In this document: piece by piece, positions 52,135 through 60,825 of the stretch
How positions within the stretch are numbered: position 1 is the first letter of the stretch
Layout: each line of letters starts with the position of its first letter
DNA from: Microbacterium sp. AK009
GTDB lineage: Bacteria; Actinomycetota; Actinomycetes; Actinomycetales; Microbacteriaceae
Direction of reading: 5' to 3'
DNA: 64,000 nt
Assembly: GCF_013410955.1 (NCBI RefSeq)
Contig: NZ_JACCCG010000005.1
Span: forward strand, 186,001 to 250,000
Program-made: the position numbers and the translations under genes
The notes under the pieces: generated by a model
The model's input: the letters and a program-made list of their open reading frames with translations, nothing else
The model's database searches: none
Told to the model about the DNA's origin: nothing

Positions 52135-52330
52135 GGCCACTCCTTGTATCTGTGAGACGCACCACGGTGGCGGCGCGTCGGCCTGCGACATCCGGTCGTC
52201 ACGGCAAAGCAAAAACGCTCCGGCGCAAGCGCACGGAGCGTCATCCTGGAAAGGGTTTCGATCGTGACACCTGCGCGGGCCCCTGCGATGCAGTGCTTCG
52301 GTCTCGGTGCTCGCGCACCTCGATGACCAG
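52135..52330 (-). ncRNA. Putative L10 leader (autoregulatory 5' UTR of rplJ)
   Basis: The transcript upstream of rplJ holds hairpins and a G+C-rich terminator-like stem at 52211-52240. Ribosomal protein L10 leaders with this position are a known RNA family that bind L10-L12 and control rplJL. Boundaries are approximate; I identify it by position and structure, not by a covariance match. Confidence 0.5.
52211..52240 (-). terminator. Attenuator-like hairpin with T-tract in the rplJ leader
   Basis: Stem 52216-52222 with 52234-52240, plus a GCGC inner stem, followed on the minus strand by TTTTTGCTTT. This is a complete intrinsic terminator shape, the only one with a T-tract seen in the window, 77 nt before the rplJ start. 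Confidence 0.65.
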
Positions 52331-52440
52331 CGGTCTTCGGCTCCGCTCAGTCTACGCCGCCCCCTCCACTGCTCCAAATCCCGCTCCCCTCCCTCCCCCG
52401 TTCCGGCCATGTGCACCTTCCCGCCGGTCGTCGCTTCGCG

Positions 52441-52518
52441 CGAGCCAACCCTCATGGCGCCATCCCTCCCCTTCGGAGTGCACGTGAGCGGTGGGATCGC
52501 GGAAAAGGGGTCGGCTCG
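52441..52518. repeat. Long hairpin repeat, copy 1 (decayed)
   Basis: Arms 52441-52469 and 52490-52518 are related by inverted repeat with several mismatches, with the shared CGAGCC-ACCC and GGTGGGAT edges. It is of the same type as the copy at 53606-53685, at the other end of the nuclease-like gene. Confidence 0.5.
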
Positions 52519-52528
52519 CTTCGCGCTG

Positions 52529-53512
52529 TCAGGGATGGATCCCGAAAGAAGCAAGACGACGCCCGAGCGCTGCAGCGCTGACGGTGTGCTCGTCCTGCCA
52601 TCGCGCGAACCTCGCCTGCGTCACCCCGCGCACGAGGTCCTCGCGTCGTTTCTCAGCGAGCAGGACCTCCTCCAAGGAGCGACCGGATCGCATCTGTTCG
52701 TCGACGTACTTGGCCTTCCCATCGAACTCCCCGAGAGCCCGGGCGCGCCGGAGCCCGAAGTCAATCCAGACGGTGTCGTTCGGAAGCGTGATGCGAACCT
52801 GCAGAACCGGGCTCTCGAATCCGAGCCGTTCCAGGAGGACGCGGCTGACGCTTTCACCCGGCGACTCAGCCCGACCATCCGCGAACTCCAGTGCGCGTCG
52901 AGCCTGCACCACACCGCGCCCGCCTCGCGGGAGGAGCGCCACTTGCTGAGCCTTCCATTCGGCGGCAGCGTCCACGTCATATGTGCGAGGGCCGCCAGCG
53001 AGGCGGAGGAGGGCGGCGTCGGCGACGACGACCGCTTGCTCGTATCCGAGGGTCCTCGCGAGGTCACGAACCGTTCGACCGAGGCTGGTGCACCTGAGCC
53101 CGTGACGCTCGACCACCTCGCCGTCGGCCAGTGGACCTTCATGGCGCATGACGTCGGGGGCGCTGCGCCGGTCGTCGGTTCCGAGCATGATGTGCACCCG
53201 CTGCGGAGCGGATCGATAGAGAGGGAGCCCGTGCAGCACGGCCGCTGAGGGTCCAGCGAAGACCGGGACGCTCGACCGAGCCGCCGCCGCGACGGTCAGC
53301 ACATGGGCCAGGTGACGGCTCTCGGGCCACAACGATCGCCACTCGGCGGTCGGGATGTACCAGCCGCGGCGGACGCGGTGGAGCAGCCCACTCGTGACGG
53401 ACGACGCGATGGATCGTGCAGAGAGCCCGCCCTCCAGCAGCGCTGCACGTGGCCGGAGCATGGCTCTGATCTCGTCGACGGTGGCATGACGCACGGATAC
53501 ACCGTGATGCAC
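52529..53512 (-). CDS. AbiEi/DUF559-type wHTH and endonuclease-like protein
   Basis: A 327-aa protein, distant relative of the one at 16.1 kb. The N-terminal half contains [37 protein letters not shown], a wHTH of the AbiEi antitoxin type, then [29 protein letters not shown]. The C-terminal part has [26 protein letters not shown], which looks like the PD-(D/E)xK-type endonuclease strand (D, E, DGK), and [28 protein letters not shown] at 53512 has AAGGGGAG 5 nt upstream. It is bracketed by hairpin repeats. In other actinobacteria such proteins are annotated as AbiEi-family antitoxins; here I see no toxin partner. Confidence 0.72.
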   Translation of the reverse strand: MHHGVSVRHATVDEIRAMLRPRAALLEGGLSARSIASSVTSGLLHRVRRGWYIPTAEWRSLWPESRHLAHVLTVAAAARSSVPVFAGPSAAVLHGLPLYRSAPQRVHIMLGTDDRRSAPDVMRHEGPLADGEVVERHGLRCTSLGRTVRDLARTLGYEQAVVVADAALLRLAGGPRTYDVDAAAEWKAQQVALLPRGGRGVVQARRALEFADGRAESPGESVSRVLLERLGFESPVLQVRITLPNDTVWIDFGLRRARALGEFDGKAKYVDEQMRSGRSLEEVLLAEKRREDLVRGVTQARFARWQDEHTVSAAALGRRLASFGIHP

Positions 53513-53605
53513 AGTCTCCCCTTCTGGTTCGCCGTCGAGCGATCCGTGGATGAATTGCGGGCCGTCCGGGCTGTGCAGAAGGGAACGACGTCATCGCTCC
53601 GGTGG

Positions 53606-53685
53606 TCGAGCCCACCCGTTTCGCGCCATCCCACCCCCTTTGCGCGCGCGAACGGGGTGGGGTCGCGCGAAACGGGTGGGCTCGA
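53606..53685. repeat. Long hairpin repeat, copy 2
   Basis: Arms of 32 bp (53606-53637 with 53654-53685) match as inverted repeats with about three mismatches and a 16-nt loop. The motif is TCGAGCCCACCCGTTTCGCG. It lies 90 bp before the nuclease-like gene start. Confidence 0.7.
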
Positions 53686-53792
53686 CGGATGAACGAGGGG
53701 AAGGCGACAGTTGGAAGGCCAAGCGGGGGGCGGGATGACGCGGGGAGGCGACGCGCCGAGAGCGACGCGCCGGAGGCGTCGCCGCCCCGGGT

Positions 53793-53798
53793 TACCCT
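53793..53798 (+). promoter_or_regulatory. Candidate -10 box for leaderless YqaJ-like gene
   Basis: TACCCT ends 7 nt before the GTG at 53806; no ribosome binding site between. Confidence 0.4.
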
Positions 53799-53805
53799 CG
53801 AACGC

Positions 53806-54462
53806 GTGACCCCCGAACTCGCCGCCCGCATCGTCGCGGATTCGCGCGATCGGGTCGCCTGGGTGCGGGCCCGCTCACGCGGGATCACGGCGACCGATGT
53901 CGCCGCGCTCACCTCCGAGCGCGTCATCCCCCGAGCCGCGGACGCCAAGCTCATGGGCTCGAACTTCTCCGGCAACGCCTACACCGCTCACGGGCGCATC
54001 CGCGAGCCCGAGATCGCCGCGTGGGTTGCCGCCACCCACGGGATCCGGCCTTCCAGCGCGCTCTTCCACGCCGAGGTCGAGAGGCGCCATCTCGCCACTC
54101 CCGACGGCATCGCCGTCGACCCGACCGGGCGCGTGGTCCTCGCCGAGATCAAGACGACGAAGAAGGCATGGCGAAGCATCCCTCGCACCTACCTCCGGCA
54201 GGTGTGGTGGCAGCAGCACGTCCTCGGCGCCGAACGCACGCTCGTGGTCTGGGAGGAGCACGACGGGTTCGTCCCTGTGGGCGACGAACCCCGGTGCGCG
54301 TGGGTCGATCGCGATGAGGTCGAGATCGGCAGACTCGTGCGCCTGGCGACATCCCTCATCGACGAGCTGTATCGGCGCACGCAGCTGTCACGAGCCGAGC
54401 GGATGACGCAGCCCGCCGTCCCGCCCGCGCAGCCCTACCGCGCTCTCGCCCTCGCCGACTGA
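53806..54462 (+). CDS. YqaJ-type (lambda exonuclease-like) nuclease
   Basis: A 218-aa protein of the YqaJ/lambda exonuclease superfamily. The N-terminus has RDRVAWVRARSRGITATDVAALTSE, the family ITASD-like start; NAYTAHGRIREPEIAAW corresponds to the G..E..i. motif; the catalytic Asp and ExK motif are DGIAVDPTGRVVLAEIKTTKKAW (D, E-I-K); YLRQVWWQQHVLG follows with the conserved Q. It is a double-strand DNA exonuclease or recombinase-associated nuclease in phages; here it sits in chromosomal genes, with no recombinase or phage gene nearby. GTG 53806 selected over longer frames because of TACCCT 7 nt upstream and because those run into the hairpin repeat. Confidence 0.8.
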   Translation: MTPELAARIVADSRDRVAWVRARSRGITATDVAALTSERVIPRAADAKLMGSNFSGNAYTAHGRIREPEIAAWVAATHGIRPSSALFHAEVERRHLATPDGIAVDPTGRVVLAEIKTTKKAWRSIPRTYLRQVWWQQHVLGAERTLVVWEEHDGFVPVGDEPRCAWVDRDEVEIGRLVRLATSLIDELYRRTQLSRAERMTQPAVPPAQPYRALALAD

Positions 54463-54471
54463 TCGCAGCGG

Positions 54472-54975
54472 TCAGCGCAGCGTCGTGACCGTGCGGCTGG
54501 ACGCATCCCAGATGCGCAGTCCGGTGAGTTCGCCCACGTGCGGGGAGAGGTCTATCGCCTCGACGGCAGCTCCGAGGTCGGCGAGCCGCACCCGGCGCGC
54601 CATGGTCAGATGCGGTGTCCAGTCATCGGGCGCGGTGTGCGCGTAGCGCTCGTCGGCCGGGCCGACCGAGTCGGCGACGCGGCGGTGGAACTCCGCCAGC
54701 GGTGTCGTGACGACCACCTGCCAGCTGATGACCGCCTGACCTGAGCGCGGGAACAGCAGCACGCCGCCGAGCCGGAGGGTGAGGGGAAGGAGATCCGCAA
54801 GGCCCGCTAGCCCATCGAGGGCGGGCGACTCCCGCACGGCCACGGTGATGTGCGGCCGGTTGCTCTCGCCCGTGTGCCGACCGGCGCTCGGCAGTCCGGC
54901 GTCGATCAGGCGCTTCCAGGCCCCCCGGGCGAGGCCGTCGGTGGTGGGGTCGGGCAGGACCTCGACGCTGATCAC
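54472..54975 (-). CDS. 2'-5' RNA ligase family / cyclic phosphodiesterase-like protein
   Basis: A 167-aa protein of the 2H phosphoesterase superfamily. The two catalytic motifs are HITV (residues about 40-43) and HLTM (about 125-128), the HxT/HxS pattern of the fold, in a small alpha/beta domain. Members cleave or make 2'-5' bonds or open cyclic phosphates in RNA; the sequence does not say which. GTG 54975 was chosen over a start at 55008 because GGAGG lies 8 nt upstream. It converges on the YqaJ-like gene with a 9-bp gap. Confidence 0.85.
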   Translation of the reverse strand: MISVEVLPDPTTDGLARGAWKRLIDAGLPSAGRHTGESNRPHITVAVRESPALDGLAGLADLLPLTLRLGGVLLFPRSGQAVISWQVVVTTPLAEFHRRVADSVGPADERYAHTAPDDWTPHLTMARRVRLADLGAAVEAIDLSPHVGELTGLRIWDASSRTVTTLR

Positions 54976-55020
54976 TCGCCTATCCTCCCGCGTGGCGTGA
55001 TCCGGCACACACCTGACTTA

Positions 55021-55064
55021 GTTGATCGAGATCAACGTTTGATCTATCGTTGACGTTTATCAAC
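55021..55064. promoter_or_regulatory. Two MarR-type 16-bp operator boxes upstream of the MFS gene
   Basis: Box 1 GTTGATCGAGATCAAC (55021-55036, perfect 7-bp arms) and box 2 GTTGACGTTTATCAAC (55049-55064) share GTTGA-N6-TCAAC. They lie 28 bp apart, just upstream of AAGGAGG and ATG 55079; the MarR gene follows the pump gene. Confidence 0.7.
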
Positions 55065-55078
55065 TTTAAGGAGGATGC

Positions 55079-56740
55079 ATGGCCAGGACGACAGACGCCC
55101 GACCCGCTCACCGGCCCGGCGTGGTCAAGGCCCTCGTCGGTCTCCTGCTGGGCATGTTCGTGTCGATGCTCGCTTCGACCGTCGTCTCCACCTCGCTGCC
55201 GGTGATCGTCCACGACCTCGACGGCGACCAGGCCGCCTACACGTGGGTCGTGACCGCGACACTGCTGACCACGGCCATCTCCACGCCGATCTGGGGAAAA
55301 CTCGCCGACCTGTTCGACCGGAAGCTCCTCATCCAGATCGCCATCGTCGTCTTCGTGCTCGCGACGGCTGCCGCCGGCTTCTCGCAGAACCCCGAGACGC
55401 TCATCGCCTTCCGCGCCCTGCAGGGTGTCGGCGCCGGCGGTCTGGCCGCGCTCAGCCAGGTGATCATGGCCGACATCATCAGCCCGCGCGAACGCGGTCG
55501 CTACATGGGTCTGTTCGGAGCGGTCATGGCCGTGGCCACCATCGGCGGACCGCTCCTCGGCGGTGTCATCACCGACGCCTTCGGGTGGCGGTGGAACTTC
55601 TTCGTCGCCCTCCCCGTCGCCGTCGCTGCGCTCGTCATCCAGCAGCGGACCCTTCACCTGCCGAAGCGGCCGAGCCGGGCGGTGCGGATCGACTACGTCG
55701 GGATCGTGCTGCTCAGCGGCGCGGTCTCGCTGCTGCTGGTGTGGGTGACGAACGCCGGCACCTCCTTCGACTGGTGGAGCCTGCCGACCGCGCTGATGGT
55801 CGGCGGGTCGGCCCTGGCCACGCTTGTCTTCATCATCGTGGAACTGCGCACCCCCGAGCCCCTCATCCCGCTCCGCCTCTTCCGCAGCGCCACCTTCACC
55901 CTCGCCGTGGTCGCCTCGATCGCGACGGGCATCTCGATGTTCGGCACCACGGTCTTCTTGAGCCAGTACATGCAGATGGCGCGGGGGGCGACCCCCACCG
56001 AGGCGGGCATCATGACGATCCCGATGATCGCGGGGCTCCTCGTGGCATCGGTCATCGTCGGTGCGCTCATCTCGCGTCACGGCCACTGGAAGCCGTACCT
56101 CGTCGTCGGCGGCATCCTCCTGACGGCCGGGAGCGCGCTGCTCTCGACGATCCACTACGACACCCCGTTCGCCCTGGTATCGCTCTACATGTTCCTTCTC
56201 GGCGCCGGCATCGGCATGACGATGCAGAACCTGGTCCTCGTCGTGCAGAACACCGCTGATCCGCGCGAAATGGGAGTGGCGAGCTCGGGGGTGACCTTCT
56301 TCCGAAGCCTCGGCGGCACGATCGGGGTCTCCGTGATGGGAGCCGCACTCGCGAGCCAGGCGATGACCCTCACCGGGGAGCGACAGGGTGACATCGCCGC
56401 GGCGCTGTCGGCTCTCGGCACGCAGGGGGCGACGCTCGCGCAGGAGCTGCAGTCGGGCACCATCCCACAGGTCACCGCCCTCCCCGAGGCACTCCGGGTG
56501 ATCTTCGAGGACATCTACGCCCAGGCGATCGCGCACTCGTTCCTCATCGCGGTCCCGGTGGCGATCATCAGTCTCATCGCGATCGTCTTCCTCCCGAACA
56601 CGCCGCTGAATCGGATGACGACGATCGAGCGCATCCACGCCGGCGAAGCCGACCTCGCCACCGTGTCGACGAGCACCGGGATGAACGCCCTCCCGGCCAC
56701 CGGGCGCACCGCAGCCTCACGGGTCGCGCGCCGGCGGTGA
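55079..56740 (+). CDS. DHA2 family (EmrB/QacA-type) MFS drug exporter
   Basis: A 553-aa transporter with 14 hydrophobic segments. Motifs: SMLASTVVSTSLPVIVHDLDG near residues 29-49, LWKLADLFDRK-type motif A (WGKLADLFDRK), FRALQGVGAGGLAALSQVIMADIISPRERGRYMG and GGPLLGGVITDAFGWRWNFFVALPV, all family hallmarks. AAGGAGG precedes ATG 55079 by 4-11 nt. Two 16-bp dyads lie just upstream and marR follows 24 bp later, the classic self-contained drug-inducible pump unit. Substrate unknown. Confidence 0.93.
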   Translation: MARTTDARPAHRPGVVKALVGLLLGMFVSMLASTVVSTSLPVIVHDLDGDQAAYTWVVTATLLTTAISTPIWGKLADLFDRKLLIQIAIVVFVLATAAAGFSQNPETLIAFRALQGVGAGGLAALSQVIMADIISPRERGRYMGLFGAVMAVATIGGPLLGGVITDAFGWRWNFFVALPVAVAALVIQQRTLHLPKRPSRAVRIDYVGIVLLSGAVSLLLVWVTNAGTSFDWWSLPTALMVGGSALATLVFIIVELRTPEPLIPLRLFRSATFTLAVVASIATGISMFGTTVFLSQYMQMARGATPTEAGIMTIPMIAGLLVASVIVGALISRHGHWKPYLVVGGILLTAGSALLSTIHYDTPFALVSLYMFLLGAGIGMTMQNLVLVVQNTADPREMGVASSGVTFFRSLGGTIGVSVMGAALASQAMTLTGERQGDIAAALSALGTQGATLAQELQSGTIPQVTALPEALRVIFEDIYAQAIAHSFLIAVPVAIISLIAIVFLPNTPLNRMTTIERIHAGEADLATVSTSTGMNALPATGRTAASRVARRR

Positions 56741-56749
56741 GGACGACGT

Positions 56750-56755
56750 TAGTCT
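56750..56755 (+). promoter_or_regulatory. Candidate -10 box for leaderless marR
   Basis: TAGTCT ends 8 nt before ATG 56764, between the pump stop and the MarR start; no ribosome site between. Confidence 0.35.
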
Positions 56756-56763
56756 CGAAGGCG

Positions 56764-57222
56764 ATGAGCGCCCCGACCGAGCCCGACCCCCGCACCGAGG
56801 CGGTGCGGGCGCTCGAGGCCGAGTTCAGCGGACTCATTCACCAGGTGCGGCGGATCGTGAGCGAGAACGCCGAACGGGTGAGCCCCGGAATGCTCCCCGC
56901 GGCCTACAAGGTGTTCACGACGATCGTCCGGCGCGAGCGCGTGACGCAGTCGGAACTGTCCGAGATGCTCGTGGCAGACAAGGGACAGATCAGCCGGACC
57001 GTGCGCGAGCTCGAAGAGCTCGGGCTCATCGGGCGTGAGCCCGACCCCACAGACCGTCGCTCGAGCATCCTGTTCCCCACGCCCTTCGGGCTCGAGCGGC
57101 TCGCCGCAGCCCGGGCACCGCAGGAGAGCACGCTCGTGCACGCGCTGGAGGAGTGGTCGATCGACGACATCCGCACCCTCACCCGCCTCCTGCACGCCCT
57201 CACCGTGCGCGAACGGCCCTGA
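56764..57222 (+). CDS. MarR family transcriptional regulator
   Basis: A 152-aa regulator with the winged helix FTTIVRRERVTQSELSEMLVADKGQISRTVRELEELGLIGREPDPTDRRSSILFPTPFG, the DxRS beta-wing (DPTDRRSS) being typical. The N-terminus has a dimer helix and the C-terminus LHALTVRERP. ATG 56764 was preferred; the GTG at 56737 overlaps the pump stop (GTGA) and is the alternative. It probably represses the exporter through the two GTTGA-N6-TCAAC boxes. Ligand not shown. Confidence 0.88.
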   Translation: MSAPTEPDPRTEAVRALEAEFSGLIHQVRRIVSENAERVSPGMLPAAYKVFTTIVRRERVTQSELSEMLVADKGQISRTVRELEELGLIGREPDPTDRRSSILFPTPFGLERLAAARAPQESTLVHALEEWSIDDIRTLTRLLHALTVRERP

Positions 57223-57245
57223 GCCCGTTGCCTCCGACGGTGGTA

Positions 57246-57282
57246 CCGGGGCCCGCACGCTCCCCCGCCGCGCGGGCCCCGG
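57246..57282. terminator. Bidirectional hairpin terminator
   Basis: A perfect 11-bp GC-only stem (57246-57256 with 57272-57282) lies 23 bp after the marR stop and 7 bp before the convergent isomerase stop. Confidence 0.7.
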
Positions 57283-57288
57283 AGCTTG

Positions 57289-58290
57289 CTACTTCGAACT
57301 GAACGCGGCGTCGAAGGCGGCGTCGGGTGGGGTGATGGCGTTGAGCTTCCGCACGAAGGCGAGGGCTTCGGGGGCGCCGTGGAGGCGGTCCATGCCGGCG
57401 TCTTCCCACTCGACGCTGGTGGGTCCGGTGTAGCCGATGGCGTTGAGGGCGCGGAAGATCGGTTCCCACGGCACCGCGCCGTGACCGGTGGACACGAACG
57501 TCCACCCGCGCCTGGGGTTGGCCCATCCCAGGTGGGAGCCGAGGACCCCGTTGCGGCCGTCGAAGTTGGTGATGGATTCCTTCACGTGCACGTGGAAGAT
57601 GTGGTCGGCGAAGTCCAGCACGAACGCGACACTGTCCAACTGCTGCCACACGAAGTGGGACGGGTCGAAGTTGAACCCGAAGCTCTCCCGGTGCCCGATC
57701 GCCTCCAGGGTCCGCTTCGCGGTCCAGTAGTCGTAGGCGATCTCCGACGGGTGCACCTCGAGCCCGAACCGCACCCCCTCCTCCTCGAAGACATCGAGGA
57801 TCGGGTTCCAGCGGTCGGCGAAATCCCGGTAGCCGGCGTCGATCCACTCCTCCGACGCCGGCGGGAACATCGCGACCGCTTTCCAGATGGAGGACCCGGT
57901 GAACCCGTTGACCTGGGTGACGCCGAGCTTCGCCGCCATCCGCGCGGTGTCCTTCAGATCCTCCGCCGCCCGCTGACGGACACCCTCCGGGTCACCATCC
58001 CCCCACACCCGGTCGGAGAGGATGTCGCGGTGCCGCTGATCGATCGGGTCATCGCACACCGCCTGACCGGTCAGGTGATTCGAGATCGCCCACACCTTCA
58101 GACCGTTGCGCTCGAGGATGTCCTTCCGGGACTGCACGTAGTCGGCGTCATCCCACCGGGACACGTCGAGGTGGTCGCCCCAACACGCGATCTCGAGGCC
58201 GTCGTAGCCCCACTCGCCGGCCAGGCGCGCCACCTCCTCGAACGGAAGGTCGGCCCACTGACCCGTGAACAACGTGATCGGTCGTGCCAT
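57289..58290 (-). CDS. Sugar phosphate isomerase/epimerase (TIM barrel)
   Basis: A 333-aa xylose-isomerase-like TIM-barrel. The metal ligands are visible: Glu178 (GLEVHPSE), Asp209 (FNFDPSH), His235 (HVHVKE) and Glu294 (SVEWED). It begins with [39 protein letters not shown], the family start. AAGGAG lies 9 nt before ATG. It lies 77 bp downstream of the oxidoreductase, both on the minus strand. Related TIM barrels act on 3-keto or 2-keto sugar derivatives and some take part in deglycosylation or inositol catabolism; the sequence alone gives no substrate. The protein is of usual length. Confidence 0.88.
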   Translation of the reverse strand: MARPITLFTGQWADLPFEEVARLAGEWGYDGLEIACWGDHLDVSRWDDADYVQSRKDILERNGLKVWAISNHLTGQAVCDDPIDQRHRDILSDRVWGDGDPEGVRQRAAEDLKDTARMAAKLGVTQVNGFTGSSIWKAVAMFPPASEEWIDAGYRDFADRWNPILDVFEEEGVRFGLEVHPSEIAYDYWTAKRTLEAIGHRESFGFNFDPSHFVWQQLDSVAFVLDFADHIFHVHVKESITNFDGRNGVLGSHLGWANPRRGWTFVSTGHGAVPWEPIFRALNAIGYTGPTSVEWEDAGMDRLHGAPEALAFVRKLNAITPPDAAFDAAFSSK

Positions 58291-58321
58291 GACTCTCTCT
58301 CCTTCGTGAATTCGTTCCGGC

Positions 58322-58350
58322 GTTTCGACTCGCTCCGCTCGCTCAACGAC
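58322..58350. repeat. REP-like palindrome between dehydrogenase and isomerase genes
   Basis: GTTTCGACTCGCTCCGCTCG followed by CTCAACGAC; the central GACTCGC-TCC-GCTCGCTC part is palindromic. It is of the same general class as the 51100-51136 element, not the same sequence. Confidence 0.4.
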
Positions 58351-58367
58351 CGAGGGGGTTGCGCCGG

Positions 58368-59534
58368 TCAGCGGATGGCCTGCCACGCGCCGTCGGCCGC
58401 CGACGAGCGCTCGACCGCGTCGAGCACCCGCTGGACGTGCAGTCCGTCCGCGAAAGACGGTGTGGGGTCGGTGCCTTCGGCGATCGCCGTGACGAGGTCG
58501 ACGACCTGGTGGCTGAAGCCGTGCTCGTAGCCGAGCATGTGGCCCGTCGGCCACCAGCGACCGGCGTACGGGTGCGAGGGCTCGGTGACGAGAACGCGCC
58601 GGAAGCCCTGCTCGGAATCGGGGAGCGTGGCGTCGTAAAACTCCAGCTCGTTCATGCGCTCGAGGTCGAACGCGAGCGCTCCGCGAGAACCCGAGATCTC
58701 GATGCGCAGCGCGTTCTTGCGGCCGGTGCGGAAGCGGGTGGCCTCGAACGATGCGAGCGCACCCCCGGAGAGCCGGCCGGTGAACAGCGCCAGGTCGTCG
58801 ACGGTGACGGGGCCGCGCTCGGAGCCGGCCGTCCCCGAGAGCCCCACCCCCTCGGCCATGATCGGCCGTTCCGCGACGATCGTCTCGAGGATCCCCGACA
58901 CGCGGTCCACGGTCTGACCGGTGATGTACTCGGTCAGGTCGACCGCGTGGGCCCCGATGTCGCCAAGCGACCCGGAGCCGGCGATGTCCTTGTTCAGACG
59001 CCACGTGAGGGGGGCGTTCTCGTCGGAGAGCCAGTCCTGCAGATACTCGGCACGCACCTGACGGATGTCACCGAGGCGGCCTTCTGCGACGAGCTGACGA
59101 GCGAAGGTCGTCGCCGGTACGCGCCGGTAGGTGAACCCGACCATCGACCGCACGCCCGATCGTGCCGCCTCCTCCGCGGCGGACGTCATGGCCTCTGCCT
59201 CGACGACGGTGTTCGCGAGCGGCTTCTCGCAGAGGACGTGCTTGCCTGCCCGGAGAGCCGCGATGGCGATCTCGGCGTGGGTGTCACCCGGGGTGACGAT
59301 ATCGACGAGGTCGATGTCCTCACGTGCGATGACCTCGCGCCAGTCGGTCGCCGCTTCGTGCCATCCCCACGTCGCAGCCGCCTCGGAAGCACGCTCGGTA
59401 TCGCGGCCGACCACGACCTGCATCACCGGATCGAGGGCGAGATCGAAGAACCGAGGAGCCACCCGCCAGCCCTGCGAGTGCGCAGCTCCCATGAAGCCGT
59501 GCCCGATCATGGCTACGCGCAGCGGTGCTCCCAC
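58368..59534 (-). CDS. Gfo/Idh/MocA family oxidoreductase
   Basis: A 388-aa NAD(P)-dependent dehydrogenase. The Rossmann start is [18 protein letters not shown] (GHGFMG), then [10 protein letters not shown] (EKP motif) at about 108-117, and the C-terminal domain with [21 protein letters not shown], which has the conserved D-x3-H ligands. It is 388 residues, typical length. GTG 59534 has AAGGAG 8 nt upstream. It precedes the TIM barrel and follows a CUT2 binding protein, so it probably oxidises the imported sugar or inositol. Substrate unknown. Confidence 0.92.
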   Translation of the reverse strand: MGAPLRVAMIGHGFMGAAHSQGWRVAPRFFDLALDPVMQVVVGRDTERASEAAATWGWHEAATDWREVIAREDIDLVDIVTPGDTHAEIAIAALRAGKHVLCEKPLANTVVEAEAMTSAAEEAARSGVRSMVGFTYRRVPATTFARQLVAEGRLGDIRQVRAEYLQDWLSDENAPLTWRLNKDIAGSGSLGDIGAHAVDLTEYITGQTVDRVSGILETIVAERPIMAEGVGLSGTAGSERGPVTVDDLALFTGRLSGGALASFEATRFRTGRKNALRIEISGSRGALAFDLERMNELEFYDATLPDSEQGFRRVLVTEPSHPYAGRWWPTGHMLGYEHGFSHQVVDLVTAIAEGTDPTPSFADGLHVQRVLDAVERSSAADGAWQAIR

Positions 59535-59595
59535 GCGACTCTCCTTCCGTAGGGCGGGGCGCCCGAGCGATCTCGGGCGCCCCGTGATGGTGGTG

Positions 59596-60645
59596 TCAGG
59601 ACTCGAACGACAAGTCGATGTACTCCTCGACGTTATCCTTCGTGACCACGGGGGCGTCCAGCACGACGCGGTTCGGCACGCTGGGCGTGACGAGGTCGCC
59701 GACGGTCTTCTGCTGGGCGATCAGGCGGGCCAGGGCGATGCCATCGGCCGCCTGGGTCGACGGATAGATGACCGTTGCCTTCAGCACCGAGTCATCGGCC
59801 TGAATGGCTTCCATCGCGTTCCGCGACCCGGCGCCGCCCATCATGATGAACTCGTCGCGGCCCGATGCCTCGACGGCGGCGAGGACACCGATGCCCTGGT
59901 CGTCGTCGTGGTTCCAGATCGCGTCGATCTGCGGGTTCGCCGCCAGCAGCTGCGAGGCGGCCGCCTCGCCGCCGGCGACGGTGAAATCGGCGGCGACACG
60001 CGCTGAGACCTCGAGACCGCAGTCCGACAGGGCGTCTTCGAATCCCTGGGAGCGGTCCTGGGTGAGCGGCAGGGAGTCGATGCCGGCGATCTCGGCCACG
60101 ACCGCATCGGGGTTGTCCCCGACTTGTTCGCAGATGTAGGTGCCCGCGCTGACGCCCATTCCGTAATTGTCGCCCAGGATCGTCGTGCGCGCGGCGAACG
60201 GGCTCGAGAACTCCCGGTCGACGTTGATCACCGGGATGCCGGCCTGCATGGCTTCGATCGCGACCTCCGTGAGCGCGGCGCCGTCGGTCGGCAGCAGCAC
60301 GATGGCGTCGACGCCGTCATTGATGAACGTCTCGACGGCGGCGATCTGCGCGTTGGCGTCGTTCGTCCCCTCCGCGACGCGCAGCTCCACATCGTCGAAG
60401 CTGTCGGCGGCGGCCTGCGCCCCCGAGTTGATGGCTCCGAGCCAGCCGTGGTCTGCTGCGGGCCCCGAGAAGCCGATGACCACGGTGTCTCCGCTCTCGG
60501 CGTTCTCCTCGACGCTCGTCCCCTGATCGACGACGTCCTCCTCCTCGGCGCCGGTTCCGGTACATCCGGCCAGCAGTCCGATGGATGCCACGACTGCGGC
60601 TCCGGCGATGATGAACCGCCCCCGCCCCCTCGCGAGTGTGCGCAT
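59596..60645 (-). CDS. Sugar-binding lipoprotein of ribose-type (CUT2) ABC transporter
   Basis: A 349-aa lipoprotein. MRTLARGRGRFIIAGAAVVASIGLLAGCTG shows a basic start and lipobox LAGC (Cys28). The mature domain has GFSGPAADHGWLGAINSGAQAAADSF, NAQIAAVETFINDGVDAIVLLPTDGAAL, VINVDREF and DAIWNHDDDQGIGVLAAVEASG, the periplasmic-binding fold of ribose/xylose type. TTCAAGGAGGAAAAG precedes the ATG. It is divergent from the ATPase gene with 180 bp between the starts. Confidence 0.93.
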   Translation of the reverse strand: MRTLARGRGRFIIAGAAVVASIGLLAGCTGTGAEEEDVVDQGTSVEENAESGDTVVIGFSGPAADHGWLGAINSGAQAAADSFDDVELRVAEGTNDANAQIAAVETFINDGVDAIVLLPTDGAALTEVAIEAMQAGIPVINVDREFSSPFAARTTILGDNYGMGVSAGTYICEQVGDNPDAVVAEIAGIDSLPLTQDRSQGFEDALSDCGLEVSARVAADFTVAGGEAAASQLLAANPQIDAIWNHDDDQGIGVLAAVEASGRDEFIMMGGAGSRNAMEAIQADDSVLKATVIYPSTQAADGIALARLIAQQKTVGDLVTPSVPNRVVLDAPVVTKDNVEEYIDLSFES

Positions 60646-60759
60646 TCTTTTCCTCCTTGAATGTGATGCAGCGACGCCAGCGGCCCCTCGCGCCCCGAGC
60701 ATTCCGAGGAGTCTTCGCTGACGGTGGGACTGTACGTCAGCGCGACGACGTTTGTCCAT

Positions 60760-60784
60760 CTTTTGTTTGCGCATCCGGCAAAAG
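60760..60784. promoter_or_regulatory. Candidate ROK-type operator
   Basis: CTTTTG (60760-60765) and CAAAAG (60779-60784) form a dyad of 6-bp arms with a 13-bp spacer, near the middle of the divergent gap 60646-60825. A ROK gene lies 3 kb downstream. The dyad is short, so confidence is low. Confidence 0.35.
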
Positions 60785-60813
60785 TGGGGATATCGCTTGC
60801 CTTCTCGGCATGT

Positions 60814-60819
60814 TACGTT
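60814..60819 (+). promoter_or_regulatory. Candidate -10 box for leaderless CUT2 ATPase gene
   Basis: TACGTT ends 6 nt before the GTG at 60826; no ribosome binding site lies between. Confidence 0.4.
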
Positions 60820-60825
60820 CACCCC

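Noticed and set aside
52529..54462. Toxin-antitoxin or phage defence island around the AbiEi-like and YqaJ-like genes
   Set aside because: No toxin, helicase or nucleotide-signalling partner is next to them; the two genes are on opposite strands with their own promoters.
54980..56638. Long open frame (552 aa) on the minus strand opposite the MFS exporter
   Set aside because: Its Asp/Arg/Gly-rich residues with no domain are typical of an antisense frame in GC-rich DNA; the plus-strand exporter has full family motifs.
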